Of a stretch of DNA of 64,000 bases, positions 45,445-57,223 are shown in pieces; positions within the stretch are counted from its first letter, which is position 1, and each line of letters opens with the position of its first letter. The notes under the pieces were generated by a model. That model had not been told where the DNA came from, did not search any database, and worked only from the letters and a program-made list of their open reading frames with translations. The stretch comes from Aradus depressus (taxonomy: Eukaryota; Arthropoda; Insecta; Hemiptera; Aradidae): NCBI GenBank assembly GCA_963662175.1, contig OY759227.1:7596501-7660500 (forward strand). Reading direction: 5' to 3'. Made by a program: the position numbers and the translations under genes.

Positions 45445-47246
45445 TATATAACGACATTACAGTAGTTATAATGATATCGCTATATTTATAACGATATTAC
45501 TGTAGTTATAACGCTATCGCTATATTTATAACGATATTACTGTAGTTATAACGAAATTGTTATACATATAACGATATTACAGTAGTTATAACGATATCGC
45601 TATAAATATAACGATATTACTGTAGTTATAACGATATCGCTATATTTATAACGATATTACTGTAGTTATAACGATATCGCTATAAATATAACGATATTAT
45701 TGTAGTTATAACGATATTGCTATAAATATAACGATATTACAGTAGTTATAACGATATTGCTATAAATATAACGATATTCCAGTAGTTATAACGATATCGC
45801 TATAAATATAACGATATTACAGTAGTTATAACGATATCGCTATAAATATAACGATATTACTGTAGTTATAACGATATCGCTATATTTATAACGATATTAC
45901 TGTAGTTATAACGATATCGCTATAAATATAACGATATTACTGTAGTTATAACGAAATTGTTATAAATATAACGATATTCCAGTAGTTATAACGATATCGC
46001 TATATTTATAACGATATTACTGTAGTTATAACGATATCGCTATAAATATAACGATATTACAGTAGTTATAATGATATCGCTATATTTATAACGATATTAC
46101 TGTAGTTATAACGATATTACTGTGTTTATAACGATATCTCTATATTTATAACGATATTACTGTAGTTATAACGATATCGCTATATTTATAACGATATTAC
46201 TGTAGTTATAACGATATCGTTATAAATATAGCGATATCGTTATAACTACAGTAATATCGCTATAAATATAACGATATTACTGTAGTTATAACGATATCGC
46301 TATATTTATAACGATATTACTGTAGTTATAACGATATCGCTATATTTATAACGATATTACTGTAGTTATAACGATATCGCTATATTTATAACGATATTAC
46401 TGTAGTTATAACGATATTGTTATAAATATAACGATATTACAGTAGTTATAACGATATAGCTGTAAATATAACGATATTACTGTAGTTATAACGATATCGC
46501 TATATTTATAACGATATTACTGTAGTTATAACGATATCGCTATGTTTATAACGATATTACTGTAGTTATAACGATATCGCTGTAAATATAATGATATTCC
46601 AGTAGTTATAACAATATCGCTATATTTATAACGATATTACTGTAGTTATAACGATATCGCTATATTTATAACGATATTACTGTAGTTATATCGATATCGC
46701 TATAAATATAACGATATTCCAGTAGTTATAACGATATCGCTATATTTATAACGATATTACTGTAGTTATAACGATATCGCTATAAATATAACGATATTCC
46801 AGTAGTTATAACGATATCGCTATATTTATAACGATATCGCTATATTTATAACGATATTACTGTAGTTATAACGATATCACTATAAATATAACGATATTAC
46901 AGTAGTTATAATGATATCGCTATATTTATAACGATATTACTGTAGTTATAACGATATCGCTATATTAATAACGATATTATTGTAGTTATAACGATATTGT
47001 TATAAATATAACGATATTACAGTAGTTATAACGATATCGCTATAAATATAACGATATTACTGTAGTTATAACGATATCGCTATATTTATAACGATATTAC
47101 TGTAGTTATAACGATATCGCTATATTTATAACGATATTACTGTAGTTATAACGATATCGCTATATTTATAACGATATTACTGTAGTTATAACGATATCGC
47201 TATATTTATAACGATATCGTTATAACTACTGTAATATCGTTATATA
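45445..47246. repeat. Satellite of 20/40 bp units at palindrome centre
   Basis: About 1.8 kb (about 45 units of 40 bp) of two alternating 20-base half-units, ATAACGATATCGCTATATTT and ATAACGATATTACTGTAGTT, with variants TATAAATATA and ACAGTAG. Half-units share the palindromic core ATAACGATATCGTTAT. The orientation of the units flips near 46219-46258 and again at the right end, so both borders read inwards as TATATAACGA(T/C)ATTACAGTAG. There is no coding. Confidence 0.9.
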
Positions 47247-47701
47247 CAGGGAGTGCAGTATAATAGGGATTTGAATTGATTTGACTGAGATGAATTTGGT
47301 TCAAGGAAACAGGATTTTGGGGGTGCGCGAAGACAGTGCTCAAAACGAACCTTAGCCAGCAGATATAGAACCGCTCTCACAAACGAGATGATATAAGCAT
47401 ATAGTCAAATGAAAACTGAAATATATATATATATACTTTTGGATACAAAGCATGAATAAAGAGGGGTATGTCCCTTTCCTGCAAATCAAAAATACAGGCA
47501 TATTACTATGCTTAACACCATTGTACTCTCCTACTGTTCCTCAAATCAGTGTTTTCAACATTTAGAACTGCGGGTGATCACACTGGTCTGCGGGCGTCTA
47601 TAACCTCTCCAAACCTTCACTCATACGACCTGCGTGCGTTTATAGCCTCTCCAAGCCTTCAACCTCACACATCCTGCTATACATTTTTTCATTCGATTTG
47701 A

Positions 47702-48028
47702 TTATTTCCAATATTGTTTTCGTTTGTGATATGCTGTGTACCTATTCCCAATTATGTTGATGCCCATTATTGATATATCCTTCAAAATATAGTCCGAGTT
47801 ATTACCCAGGAAGCACTGGAATTGAAGAAAAAACGCTTTTATATTGCTGCAACTGTCGCTGTCCCATTCTCCTTGAAAAAATCTACCTTTTAAATAGATA
47901 AACCTATATGATGACAAAGTGGGAGTGTTTTCATGTCGAACAGATTTTCTTATTCCATCTATACCCCCGATGGTTTCGGTAATGAAAATGATATCCGAAC
48001 ACCTCTTTGAACTATTCAAATCTAACAT
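47702..48028 (-). pseudogene. Unassigned frame, C-terminal part of HTH gene
   Basis: The 108 codons are shared with the left arm (44663-44989), with only a few replacements (Ser/Cys, Cys/Gly). It has no domain that I recognise: it is hydrophobic and aromatic, with Cys residues. It follows the helix-turn-helix frame on the same strand after a frame change, so it could be the body of a decayed transposase. Confidence 0.4.
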
Positions 48029-48202
48029 CTATACATTGATGACAGAACTTTATACCCGACCAAACGTAAAAACGTCATATTTTCCTTAGACAGAGGTATT
48101 AAGTCTTTTACGGGTTTAAGAAGGTTGAACTTTTTTGTTGGTTTTTTATCACCATATACTACTCTTCGGTGTTCTGTTGAATGAATTCGTTCACTTCCGT
48201 CT

Positions 48203-48553
48203 TCACCCGACTCGAGGGAGTAAAGAGTCCGTTTGTTCTTGTGATGAACTGGAGTTTTCACCCACATCATCCTCTGAAGAGTCTGTGTGTAGTTGTATGT
48301 AATTCTCTCCGTTGGAGGCAAGTGGGGGTGTATCCTGGGAGTGTGTTCCACCATTAGTTCTAATTCGTTTAATATGTCTTTTACCACTTGTATCCAATTG
48401 AAAAATGGTTGCTCGCCTCTTTAAAATTGAAGAAATCGTGGATTGAGGAATCTTGAAATGTTTCGATATTTCTCCAACCTTTTCTCCTTCATCAAAAAGT
48501 TTAATTATTTTTATTTTATTTTCTATAGTGAGAGCGTTTCGTTTGACCCCCAT
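48203..48553 (-). CDS. CENP-B/psq-type helix-turn-helix protein
   Basis: The 116-residue frame from the ATG at 48553 begins MGVKRNALTIENKIKIIKLF and continues DEGEKVGEISKHFKIPQSTI, then SSILKRR. This is the N-terminal helix-turn-helix of CENP-B and pogo/Tigger transposases, which binds terminal repeats. Residues 60-116 are an acidic Ser/Glu-rich linker (SSEDDVGENSSSSQEQ). The second CENP-B helix-turn-helix and the DDE domain are not visible, so it is a fragment of a pogo-like transposase or a stand-alone DNA-binding protein. It lies in the right arm only. The left arm has lost it. Confidence 0.65.
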   Translation of the reverse strand: MGVKRNALTIENKIKIIKLFDEGEKVGEISKHFKIPQSTISSILKRRATIFQLDTSGKRHIKRIRTNGGTHSQDTPPLASNGENYIQLHTDSSEDDVGENSSSSQEQTDSLLPRVG

Positions 48554-49098
48554 GGTATCTAACCTGCTGTGGATTACTAGATCAATGAAGTCTGCCTAAT
48601 AATCACCAAAACAGACAGTATTTATTGTAACAGGGTTGACAACTTCGGTTCAATAAATACTGAATGATCAGATTGTATTTATCTCAACGTTGTTAACACG
48701 TTCACAATGAAAAGAGATAACTACTGACCAAACAGAACGTATTTATAGTTTTTTTCATCCTGCATGCAACGAAAGGAGCCGATCAAATCCGAGAAGAGCC
48801 GATCATTAATGGGTTTCCAGCAATACATCTAGCCCCAACAACAATAAGAAACTGTCTATGATATGGAACATGCATACGATTTTTATTTCTCAATACTGAC
48901 CAGCTTGTACTCACAAATTTTTCTTATAATCACGACAGTTATTACGCAGTCACATTCATCACAAAAAAAAAATGTTTTTGAATATGCTACAAAATTTTCA
49001 TAATTTTCAAAAATGTAAATAAATATTAATTGCATGAAATATAAAATAATATGACTAAATAAAAAAGAAATATATGAAAGGATGTAAGATATGTATAG
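48554..49098. other. Upstream flank of the HTH gene, no gene
   Basis: AT-rich, with ATTTATTGTAACAGGGTTGACAAC and two CAGA(A/C)...GTATTTAT words that resemble decayed inverted repeats. A terminal inverted repeat matching CAGGGAGTGCAGTATAATAGGG was not found here. Confidence 0.4.
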
Positions 49099-49178
49099 TG
49101 TAATGATACGTACAGGTAGACAGTCAATCTAGAACTGATTTATTCTAATATAACATATGTTTATACATATTCATCACA
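49099..49178 (-). repeat. Element C 3' LTR (80 bp)
   Basis: On the minus strand it begins TGTGATGAATATG and ends TACGTATCATTACA. It contains AATAAA about midway. It is identical to the 5' LTR over the compared bases. Confidence 0.9.
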
Positions 49179-49188
49179 TCTCCCTTTC
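49179..49188 (-). promoter_or_regulatory. Polypurine tract of element C
   Basis: On the minus strand GAAAGGGAGA lies immediately upstream of the 3' LTR start. Confidence 0.7.
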
Positions 49189-49256
49189 AAAACTACAGAG
49201 AACAAGTATTATGGAAATACAACAACAAAATATAACATGAAACAAACAGCAAGTTC

Positions 49257-50411
49257 TCATGGCTGGTATCTGTCCGGTCTGCGGAGGGTGGCCCTATCTC
49301 GGAGGCAGTACCCTGAAGCAGGCTGACTCCCAGCTCCCTCTCTGGCAGGATCCATCGTCTCTTCACTGTCCCAAGCCAGCTCTCCCAGCCTCCTTCCCCG
49401 TTCCACTGGTCCAACGAACGGTTTCAAAAATCGCCTGTTTCTTTCCACAATTCTTCCATTTTCTAATTTCTAAATTCTGAAAGAATTCGGTCTTGCCATT
49501 CTCTCTATGATAGTGCACCTGTCCCAAGTGGGTCCTCTTTGCACCAACGCTAGGTCACCTTCATTTAGATTCGCTTTGTAGTGCCGAGTCCCACCTCTAT
49601 CATAATACACTTTCTGTCTCATCTGTCTTTTTCCTAACTCTTCCGATACCGCCTTCCATTTTGAGGGTTCATAGTTATTCACCTGAGTCGAGGTCATCAG
49701 CAGTATTCCTCTTACTTTTCTTCTAAACAATATCTCGCTTGGTGAATCCAGTTCACCTTGTGGAGTATTGTGAAATTCAAGCAAACAGAGAAACGGGTCT
49801 AAATTGTCCATCTTCGCTTTTTTGAACATTTTTTTTATAGTCTGGACAGATCTCTCTGCGAGTCCGTTAGACTGAGGATACTCCGGACTGCTAGTTTTAT
49901 GAACAAAATTCCATTCTCTGGAAAAATGCTTGAAGTCAGCAGAACTAAACTGAGGTCCGTTGTCAGACATTACTACTCTCGGTATTCCATGGCGGGAAAA
50001 AATTGATTTCATATATCGAATAACCGTCTGGCTTAAAGTATTTTCCAATTTACAAACTTCAATAAATTTGGAAAAATAGTCCACAATTAATAAATATGAA
50101 TTTCCTGAAAAAGAAAATAAATCTGTAGCAACCTTTTTCCAAGGGCTAGTTGGTAGCTCATGCGGCAACATAGGTTCTTTGCAGCTAGAATTCTGATATC
50201 GAGCGCAGACGTAGCAGTTTCGAACGTAATTTTCTATTTCGTTATTCATTTCTCGCCAAAACATCACCTCTCGAGCTAGCTGCTTACATCTCTCAATCCC
50301 TTGATGACCATAGTGAATTTTCCTTAACAGGCATGTCCTCAGATCCTTGGGTATTATTATCTGGTTAGATTTAATGTACAAACCCTCTCTGCTCACTGTT
50401 ATGTCGTCCTT
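49257..50411 (-). pseudogene. pol: Integrase of element C (minus copy)
   Basis: After the solo LTR the frame reads the HHCC zinc domain (HYGHQGIERC, CYVCARYQ) and the DDE core: KVATDLFSF and IVDYFSKFIEV, then MSDNGPQFSSADF, then PQSNGLAERSVQTI. The C-terminal region follows with NEGDLALVQRGP. A TAG at 49470-49472 interrupts the segment after RPNSFRI; the same frame then continues to about 49257. This is the only copy in the window that keeps the entire C integrase core. One stop and the upstream insertion inactivate it. Confidence 0.8.
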
Positions 50412-52003
50412 TGTAATATAAACAAGCCCGTTGCCAAGGCAACGGATTTAGAAGCCACTATATATATTTTTTTAAACCAATTTAGAAAAGGACAAAGAAA
50501 ATAAGAAGAAAGAAACCTAAGGATGAAGAAAATAAAATAGAAAATCAACAGGAAGAAAGTAAGAATAACTTTAAAAGGAAGAAAAGGTGGCTGTAGGCCT
50601 AACCTTACAGTTATCAACCAACATTTTCTACATCAATTACCAGATCCACCGACTTTAAAATGAAACCAAATTTTCAGAAGGGACTATTTTAACACCCAGG
50701 AACAAAATGAAACAGCTAAAAGAAGAAGGAATGAAGAAAATTTCAGGAAATTATAAGCAAAATTAAGAAAAGGTCAATAATTAAAAAACGAGTCGGTAGA
50801 AGGTTGTGAAAATTTTTAGGAAAAGACAGTTAATTATTAAGAAGAATTTGAAAAAGGAAAAGAAGAGAAAAACTACCCACATCAGATGGAAAAGCCAGCT
50901 CAAAATTTCAAAAAGGAAGCAAGTTCCAGAAATGATCCAATTATAGAGGACGGATCCAATCCAAAGCAGTATAAATGATCTGAAGGTGTATATCACAAAA
51001 TTTAAATGCTATTTTCGAGAAATGAAGGAGTCAAAATTAAAAAGAAAAGTTACAGAAAATTAAGATGACAATTTAGAAGAAAGAAGAAACGGAAGAAAGG
51101 AGAGAAAACACCAAAAAATATTAATATTTAGAAGTAAAACAAGAGACAACAGGAAAAAGAAACTCGAATTTGCTACCCATAATTCCGTGCGGAGGCAGTT
51201 TTAGTCAGTCTATGCTGGGTTCTGGTAGAGGTGGAACCGGTGAGAGACTAGTCTCTAATTTTTTTAGACAAAATGTGTAAAAAGTTGTGAGTGACAATTG
51301 AAAGTGAGTGAAAGTGACCGGTAAAGGGTTGAAGGGATGTGGAGAGAGTGTGGACTCCAAAATTTGTGTTAAAAAAAAGTAAAGTAAATTGTTTATATGT
51401 TCAAGGGTGACGTCACCAGGTAATATCCATTTTGTATATAATTTTCAATATGGCCACTTTAATTTTCAAATTTATAAATTTTTTTCTTAGTAAAGCCAGA
51501 TTATTTATAAACATGTTTTAATTTCTTTTTAATTTCCCCATATCACTCTCAATGAAATTCAAATTTCAAAACCCATAGGCCTTCCGAATCAACACCTTTG
51601 AGATAAGCGCCAATCGTTATCGGGACATAATATTTAATAATCTTAATTTTCAGAATCACACCGGGAGACTTTTGGATTTTTGGATTGGTGCGAGTAACGT
51701 AGTTTGAAAATTTTACAGAGTTATTTATAACATATGTTTTTCATTTTTTTAAGAGCTTCACTCAACCATATGGTAGATTATTTTATTTTTGAAATTATAG
51801 ATTTAATTAACTTAAATTTTTTTTTATTATTATTCAAAATTTTATTCATTTTTTTAATTTATTGTGAAATCCCTCAAGTCAATAACAGACATAAAACCTT
51901 TCATTATGGCATATCCCTTGTGTGGAAATTAAATTCAATTTTTTTATATACTCAAAGTAATATAACTATAGTAACCTCATTTTTAAAACATAAAAAACTT
52001 GCA
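50412..52003. mobile_element. Solo LTR-like insert in C pol (TSD CCTT)
   Basis: The 1,592-base insert begins TGTAATATAAACAAG and ends AAACTTGCA. It is flanked by CCTT (50408-50411 and 52004-52007), and its removal restores the C frame seen in the plus copy. TG...CA ends, a 4-base duplication and no coding capacity mark a solo LTR, although 1.6 kb is long. A diverged relative is at 20690-21500. Confidence 0.75.
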
Positions 52004-53165
52004 CCTTAAAAGTATAATATGGTCGTATTAAAGGACCCAACTCATTTCTGTTTTCTGGCCACCCGTTAGCGATGCAATTCTTTAAACCGACAATTTCTTT
52101 ATCTTCCTGACTTTTAGTAACAATTAAATCTATTAAACTATCCTCGAAGGGAAGTGTCTTGGTAACCAAAAAACCTTGAGCTTCTAAATCTTGCTCGATA
52201 GAGCCGGCCTGATCTGGTCCACTGAGGGGTGCCCGAGGCAGCGCGTCAGCCAAGTAGAGCTCTTTTCCTGGCACATAGACCAGCTCAAAATCAAAATTTA
52301 ATAATTTTAACATCATCCTTTGAATCCTCGGGGAAGTAGCACCGAATGGTTTTGTAACTATACTGACCAGGGGTTTATGATCTGTTTCCACAATAAATTT
52401 TCGGCCATAAACGTATTGAAAAAATTTCTGACAACCATAAACAACAGCTAGAAGCTCCTTCTCTATTTGGGCATATCGACACTCGGCATCAGACAGTGAA
52501 CGAGATGCGAATTCTATAGGTCTAGAATCCTGCAGAATGGCTGCCCCCAGCCCATTTTTTGAAGCGTCCACTGAAAGTTTTACAGGTCTAGAAGTATCAA
52601 AATATTTTAACTTAGGAATTTTACAAAGTGAACCTTTAATGCGGATGAAAGCCTGTGTCTGGTCCTCAGTCCATACCCATTCCGAATCCTTCTCTAGCAG
52701 AGACCGAAGTGGGCTGGTTATTTCTGAAAGGTTCTGTAGGAACTGTCCAAGGTACGTCACCATTCCTAAAAACCGCTGAAGCTCCTTCACATTGTTAGGT
52801 CTTGGCATGCTTTCAACAGCTCTGATTTTATCTTCCGCAGGCAGATACCCCTCTGGCGTGAATGTATGACCAAGGTACTTAATTTCTTGCGTACCAATGA
52901 TCGTTTTTTCCAAGTTAAATTTAACATTTCTTTCCATGGCTCTCTCCAAGACTCTAATTAGCCTAGAGTTATGTTCTTCAAGGGTTCTACACCAAACCAA
53001 TAAGTCGTCAATATAGTGCATGACGCCTTCGAGGCCCTCTAAATTTTCCCCAAACTTCTTATGAAAAACTTCAGGAGCCGTACGAAGTCCAAAAGGCAAC
53101 CGTAAAAATCTATATCTTCCCCATGGAGAATTAAACGTACATAAGTTAGAGCTTTCTTCGTCTAG
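52004..53165 (-). pseudogene. pol: RT C-half and RNase H of element C (minus copy)
   Basis: The open frame (from about 53164) contains LPFGLRTAPEVF, YIDDLLVW, YLGHTFTPEGYL, NNVKELQRFLGMVTYL, RNase H LSVDASKNGLGAA and ETDHKPLVSI. It ends at the solo LTR. The frame is continuous with the upstream part apart from one TAA. It retains the three residues ELQ that are missing from the plus copy. Confidence 0.8.
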
Positions 53166-54737
53166 TTAAATTTGCCAAAATCCATTAGCTGCATCAAGTA
53201 CACTAAAATATTTTGCACCTTTTATTCGGTGTGCAAAATCATCCAAAGTGGGGAGAGGAAAATGCTCCCGCTTGATAGCTTTATTCAATTCTCTAGGATC
53301 TATACAGAGCCGAAGTCCACCATTCTTCTTCGAGGCGATCACTAGCGAACTTACCCAATCAGTAGGATAATCAACCTTGTCTATTACCCTCAGCTTCTCT
53401 AACCTATCCAATTCATCTTTAACTTTACTTAAAAGCGAGAAAGGTATCCTTCGATTTGACTGCACCACTGGGTTAATATTCCGATCTATTACGATTCGAT
53501 AATTTCCAGCAATTTTTCCTAAGCCGTCAAAACAGGTTTTAAAATTTTCAAATATATAATCCTTGTTCAGTTTTACCTCGTTTAATCTTTTGATAAGCTC
53601 AAAATCTTGGCAAGCTTGTAAACCTAATATAGGTGAAGTTGTTAAATTAACAATGTGAAATTCCACATTTTTTACTTTATCGTATCCTTTTAGTTTGAGC
53701 CGACATTTGCCGAGTACAGGTATAACATCACCTGTGTATGTAGTAAGTCTAGAGTTGGTTCTCTCCAGTCCTGAATCAGACCCGATACATCGATATATCG
53801 AATAAGGTAAAAGGTTAACTTCTGCTCCTGTGTCCAACTTAAAAGTTACCTTTTCCTTATATTCTATTAGAAAGTTTGCATTCCATTCATTATCTCTACT
53901 TTTATTCATAATGGTGTTGATCAAAAAGCTATTGTTATCTTGTTGAATTTCAAAATTATTCTTTGAATTAACGTCATCTGTTACAACTTCACGGCAATTT
54001 TTAATAAATCTACAAACCTGTGCAAAATGGTTCAACTTTCTGCACTTGAAGCATGTCTTCCCTTTGGCTGGACAAGCATCTATTTTATGATACGACCCAC
54101 ATCGTGAACAAGACATTTTGTTTTCGCTATCTTTATTCATTTTAAACCTATTCATGGCCACCTTCTGAACTACTTTTTCTGATTCCTCACTCATTTCCTG
54201 CAGTCTCGCCATGGTTACCTCTGCTGACCTAATAATTTCGACAGCTGTTGGCAAATCTAAATTTTTTGTTCTCAGTAGGCGACCTTTTATGTCCGAATTT
54301 AAAATGCCATTAACCAGCTGATCTCTAACTAATGAATTTAACAGGTGATTACAATTACATTTTTCACACTGAAAATTACATGTCCGACTTAATAATTTAA
54401 TATCTTTTAAAAAATTTTCAAATGACTCACCTTCCAGCTGCCTTCTATTAAAAAATTTATATCGCTCAAATGAGTCATTTTTTTGTGGAATATAATAGTC
54501 ATCAAAACATTTCAAAATGTCACTAAGCGTGACTTTATTTTCGTTCACTTGAAAACTTTCATAGATATCACTGGCGTCAGTACCCACGAGGTGCAGTAGA
54601 ATTGTCCATTTCCTTTTGTCTTCAAATTTCTCATCTGCTCCAATCGCCTCCAAATATCTCAAAAATGTTTTCTTCCAATGAGTCCACTGAATCCCATTTC
54701 CACTAAATTCTTCAGGTGGCTTTATAATGCTATCCAT
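53166..54737 (-). pseudogene. gag: Gag, protease and RT N-half of element C (minus copy)
   Basis: The start is taken at the ATG at 54737; the frame also reads two codons upstream. Order: capsid-like region, two CCHC-type knuckles (CSRCGSYHKIDAC, CFKCRKLNHFAQVC), protease FKLDTGAEVNLLP, and the first reverse transcriptase motifs (LRLCIDPRELNK, FSVLDAANGFWQI). It ends at a TAA where the plus copy has CAA, a single-base change. There are otherwise no breaks in 524 codons. Confidence 0.85.
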
Positions 54738-54767
54738 GTTCACAATTTTCAGAATAAAACAAAAATA

Positions 54768-54977
54768 CTAATGAATAAAAAACTTAAAAACAAGTCAAAA
54801 AATCCCACTTTATTTATATGAACACAATATATTTCACTCGTTAGAGCATTCTCAAGTCTAACAAGTGAAATATATTGTGTTCATATAAATAAAGTGGAAT
54901 TTTTTGACTTGTTTTTAAGTTTTTTATTCATTAGTATTTACAATGAACTTCCACAAGATCTCTGGCGAAAACATCTC
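54768..54977. mobile_element. Palindromic insert in C leader, 13-base TSD
   Basis: The 210-base insert is flanked by TAAAACAAAAATA (54755-54767 and 54978-54990). Its first 170 bases are a near-perfect inverted repeat: CTAATGAATAAAAAACTTAA... around a GCATTCTCAAG loop. The remaining 40 bases are non-palindromic. The long duplication suggests LINE-type insertion, perhaps a twin-primed inverted 5' end, rather than cut-and-paste. Confidence 0.7.
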
Positions 54978-55076
54978 TAAAACAAAAATAATTTAACTTT
55001 TCTTTAAGCTAACTCAAAAATTCAAAATAAACATAAATAATTTTTTTTTTTTTTTTTTTTTAACTAATTAGCCTAG

Positions 55077-55085
55077 ACTGCGCCA
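55077..55085 (-). promoter_or_regulatory. Primer-binding site of element C (minus copy)
   Basis: On the minus strand TGGCGCAGT directly follows the LTR end ATTACA. Confidence 0.75.
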
Positions 55086-55165
55086 TGTAATGATACGTAC
55101 AGGTAGACAGTCAATCTAGAACTGATTTATTCTAATATAACATATGTTTATACATATTCATCACA
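55086..55165 (-). repeat. Element C 5' LTR (80 bp)
   Basis: It is a duplicate of 49099-49178. AATAAA is at minus-strand bases 35-40, and the remaining 40 bases hold R and U5. Confidence 0.9.
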
Positions 55166-57223
55166 TATAGGACTTTAAGAAAAAACAGGTGAGTGGAGTA
55201 GGCGTTGTATGTAAGGGAAAAAACCTGTGACAAATAATGAAAAAATAAATATACTAAAATATTAAATAATCCCCGGGTTTTGTGGCTATGAAGATGAATC
55301 GGTAAAATAACTGTTGTATGGGGTCATCGTAAGTGTTTTGGCTCTCAATACCATATATACGGGGAAGGAGGGCTGAATTGTGGGGTCCATGAGATGTGGA
55401 TGAGGATGGAACAATAATACTAATATACGGGTTCTCAAATACCGATGGGAACTGTGATGTATATGAGACGAATGGCTTGGGACTTTAAAAATAAATACAA
55501 TGGGGTATGGGTGTGAGGGCTGCGTTATAATATTAATTGGGGAACGGTTGAGTGTTAGTTGTAAAAAATGTTGGGGGCGTAATGTGATAGGAACTATAGA
55601 AAAAAAAAAAAATATATATATATATACATGTATATATATATATATTATATATATATATACATGTAGGATATTGGTGATATCACCTATAGAAAAACCTATC
55701 TATGGTTGTCTGCAAGATGACTGAAAAATAAAAGTTTAGGTTGATAGGAATGGTGTTTGGGTTGGGGTTACTTTAGAGTTTAAGATTTACTATAGAGGGA
55801 AATCGGGAAAGAATTTAGCAGAAGAAGTATATAGAAGAGTGTTGGGTTTTTAAAAATGTGTCTGAGCGACTTCTAAGTTTAGATTTGGGGAAGTTGCAGT
55901 TGAGTGATGTGTATAGGGATAGGTGTTGTGTCGTGACGATATATTGGATCTCTCGGAAGGATTCTATTGTAGGAAATATGCATAGTCTCTGATTTGTAGA
56001 AAAGTGCATCGCAGCTAATCTCTGATAATGAAATGTTACACAAGGCCTACCATTCAAAAAAAATATTAGTATCTCTATTATAAATAATTATCCGGCTCAG
56101 TGGGTAAAGTTTTCAATGACTTCTTCTTAGGATGGCTATATAAGAGCTCTTATTGTAGTCTATGGACACACCTTATATGATTCTTGTACGTTGAGGTTGT
56201 ATTATAAAATAGTTCCTTAACTGACCTCGTTTGTGATGAAGAGGTCCAGAGTCTTGCCTTCATCAGTATGAAATCTTAGGAAAAATACTTGAATATGAAA
56301 TTACCCCCGGCTTTTGCAGTTATGAAGATGGGTTGACAGATACCAATGTGAGTGAGCCTACACAGCAGGGGTCCTAGGTTAGAGTTCTATTGGTGCTCAG
56401 ATGTGTGGGAGTGGGTACTGAATATATCCGGAGTAGTGTTGTGCAGGGAGCTGTCTGTGTGATTTAAGTTCCTGCTAGATTGTAGGTTATTAATCGTAAA
56501 AATAGTGATGGTAAAGTAATATTGGAAATGCGAATCTAAATATCGACGAGAACTGTGGATGTTGACCTGGTGGTTTAGGTAAGGAAAAGCATTTAAATTT
56601 GTGTAAAATATGGTGTAAATGAAGGCCTGGCGTATACCGGGGTCCTAGGATCAGAGGATCGGAAGTATGAATATCGAATAGGTTGTAGTGTTATGAGTGA
56701 AGAGGAGTTGGGTGAATGGTTTTGGGACATGCAAAAGAAAAGGCTAAAAATAAAACTGATACTGGCTGGACGATGATGAAGAAAATCTCTTGGGTGATGC
56801 AAGTGTGTAGGTATGTCTGAGTGAAAGGTGGGATAGAAGTGGTTTGAATGAGAAAGAAATGTTGACGGGGCAGTAGTCTACACTTGTAGGGTTCTGACTT
56901 GATATGATGTTGGGGAAGTAGAAGTGGAGAGTAGAATATTGGGATGGATTGGTCGTTGTCAGAATTGTGCGGGGATTTCAGAAGGTTATGAGAGCAATTA
57001 CAGTAGAGGATGGTTGGTGGAAGGAGAAAGAAATTGTTTTGGCCGCTAGGTACACAAAACTCAGCATGTAACATAACGTAAGTTAAATATACTGCATGTT
57101 AGCCTAAGAATGTATCCATGAGACCCCTGGAAAGCTACATCTAGATATAAAGATTACTCCGCGTGTATGGGCGGGTATATATGAGTAAAAGGTTTTAGAA
57201 GTAGAGAGCAGAAAATTGGTTGG
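55166..57223. other. Right-arm block, no recognised gene
   Basis: This is the reverse complement of 42104-44150, with few differences. It contains a (TA)n tract at 55614-55659, expanded relative to the left arm. Frames such as 56691-57074 mirror those of the left arm. Confidence 0.6.

Larger units (their letters stand above)
49099..55165 (-). mobile_element. Element C, complete minus copy with 80 bp LTRs
   Basis: The 6,067 bp element lies between identical 80-base LTRs (49099-49178 and 55086-55165) and a perfect 5-base target duplication TATAG (49094-49098 and 55166-55170). It has a primer site at 55077-55085 and a polypurine tract at 49179-49188. The coding region has two stop codons, one solo LTR insert (50412-52003) and a 210-base insert in the leader. 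Such short LTRs are unusual for a Gypsy element. Confidence 0.9.

Noticed and set aside
45445..47246. Possible CRISPR array
   Set aside because: The units are contiguous with no unique spacers, and the context is a eukaryotic transposon cluster. It is a satellite.
47247..48900. Complete pogo-type element bounded by CAGGGAGTGCAGTATAATAGGG
   Set aside because: A TA plus CAGGG start is present at 47245, but no matching inverted end could be found beyond the HTH gene, so element borders are not supported.
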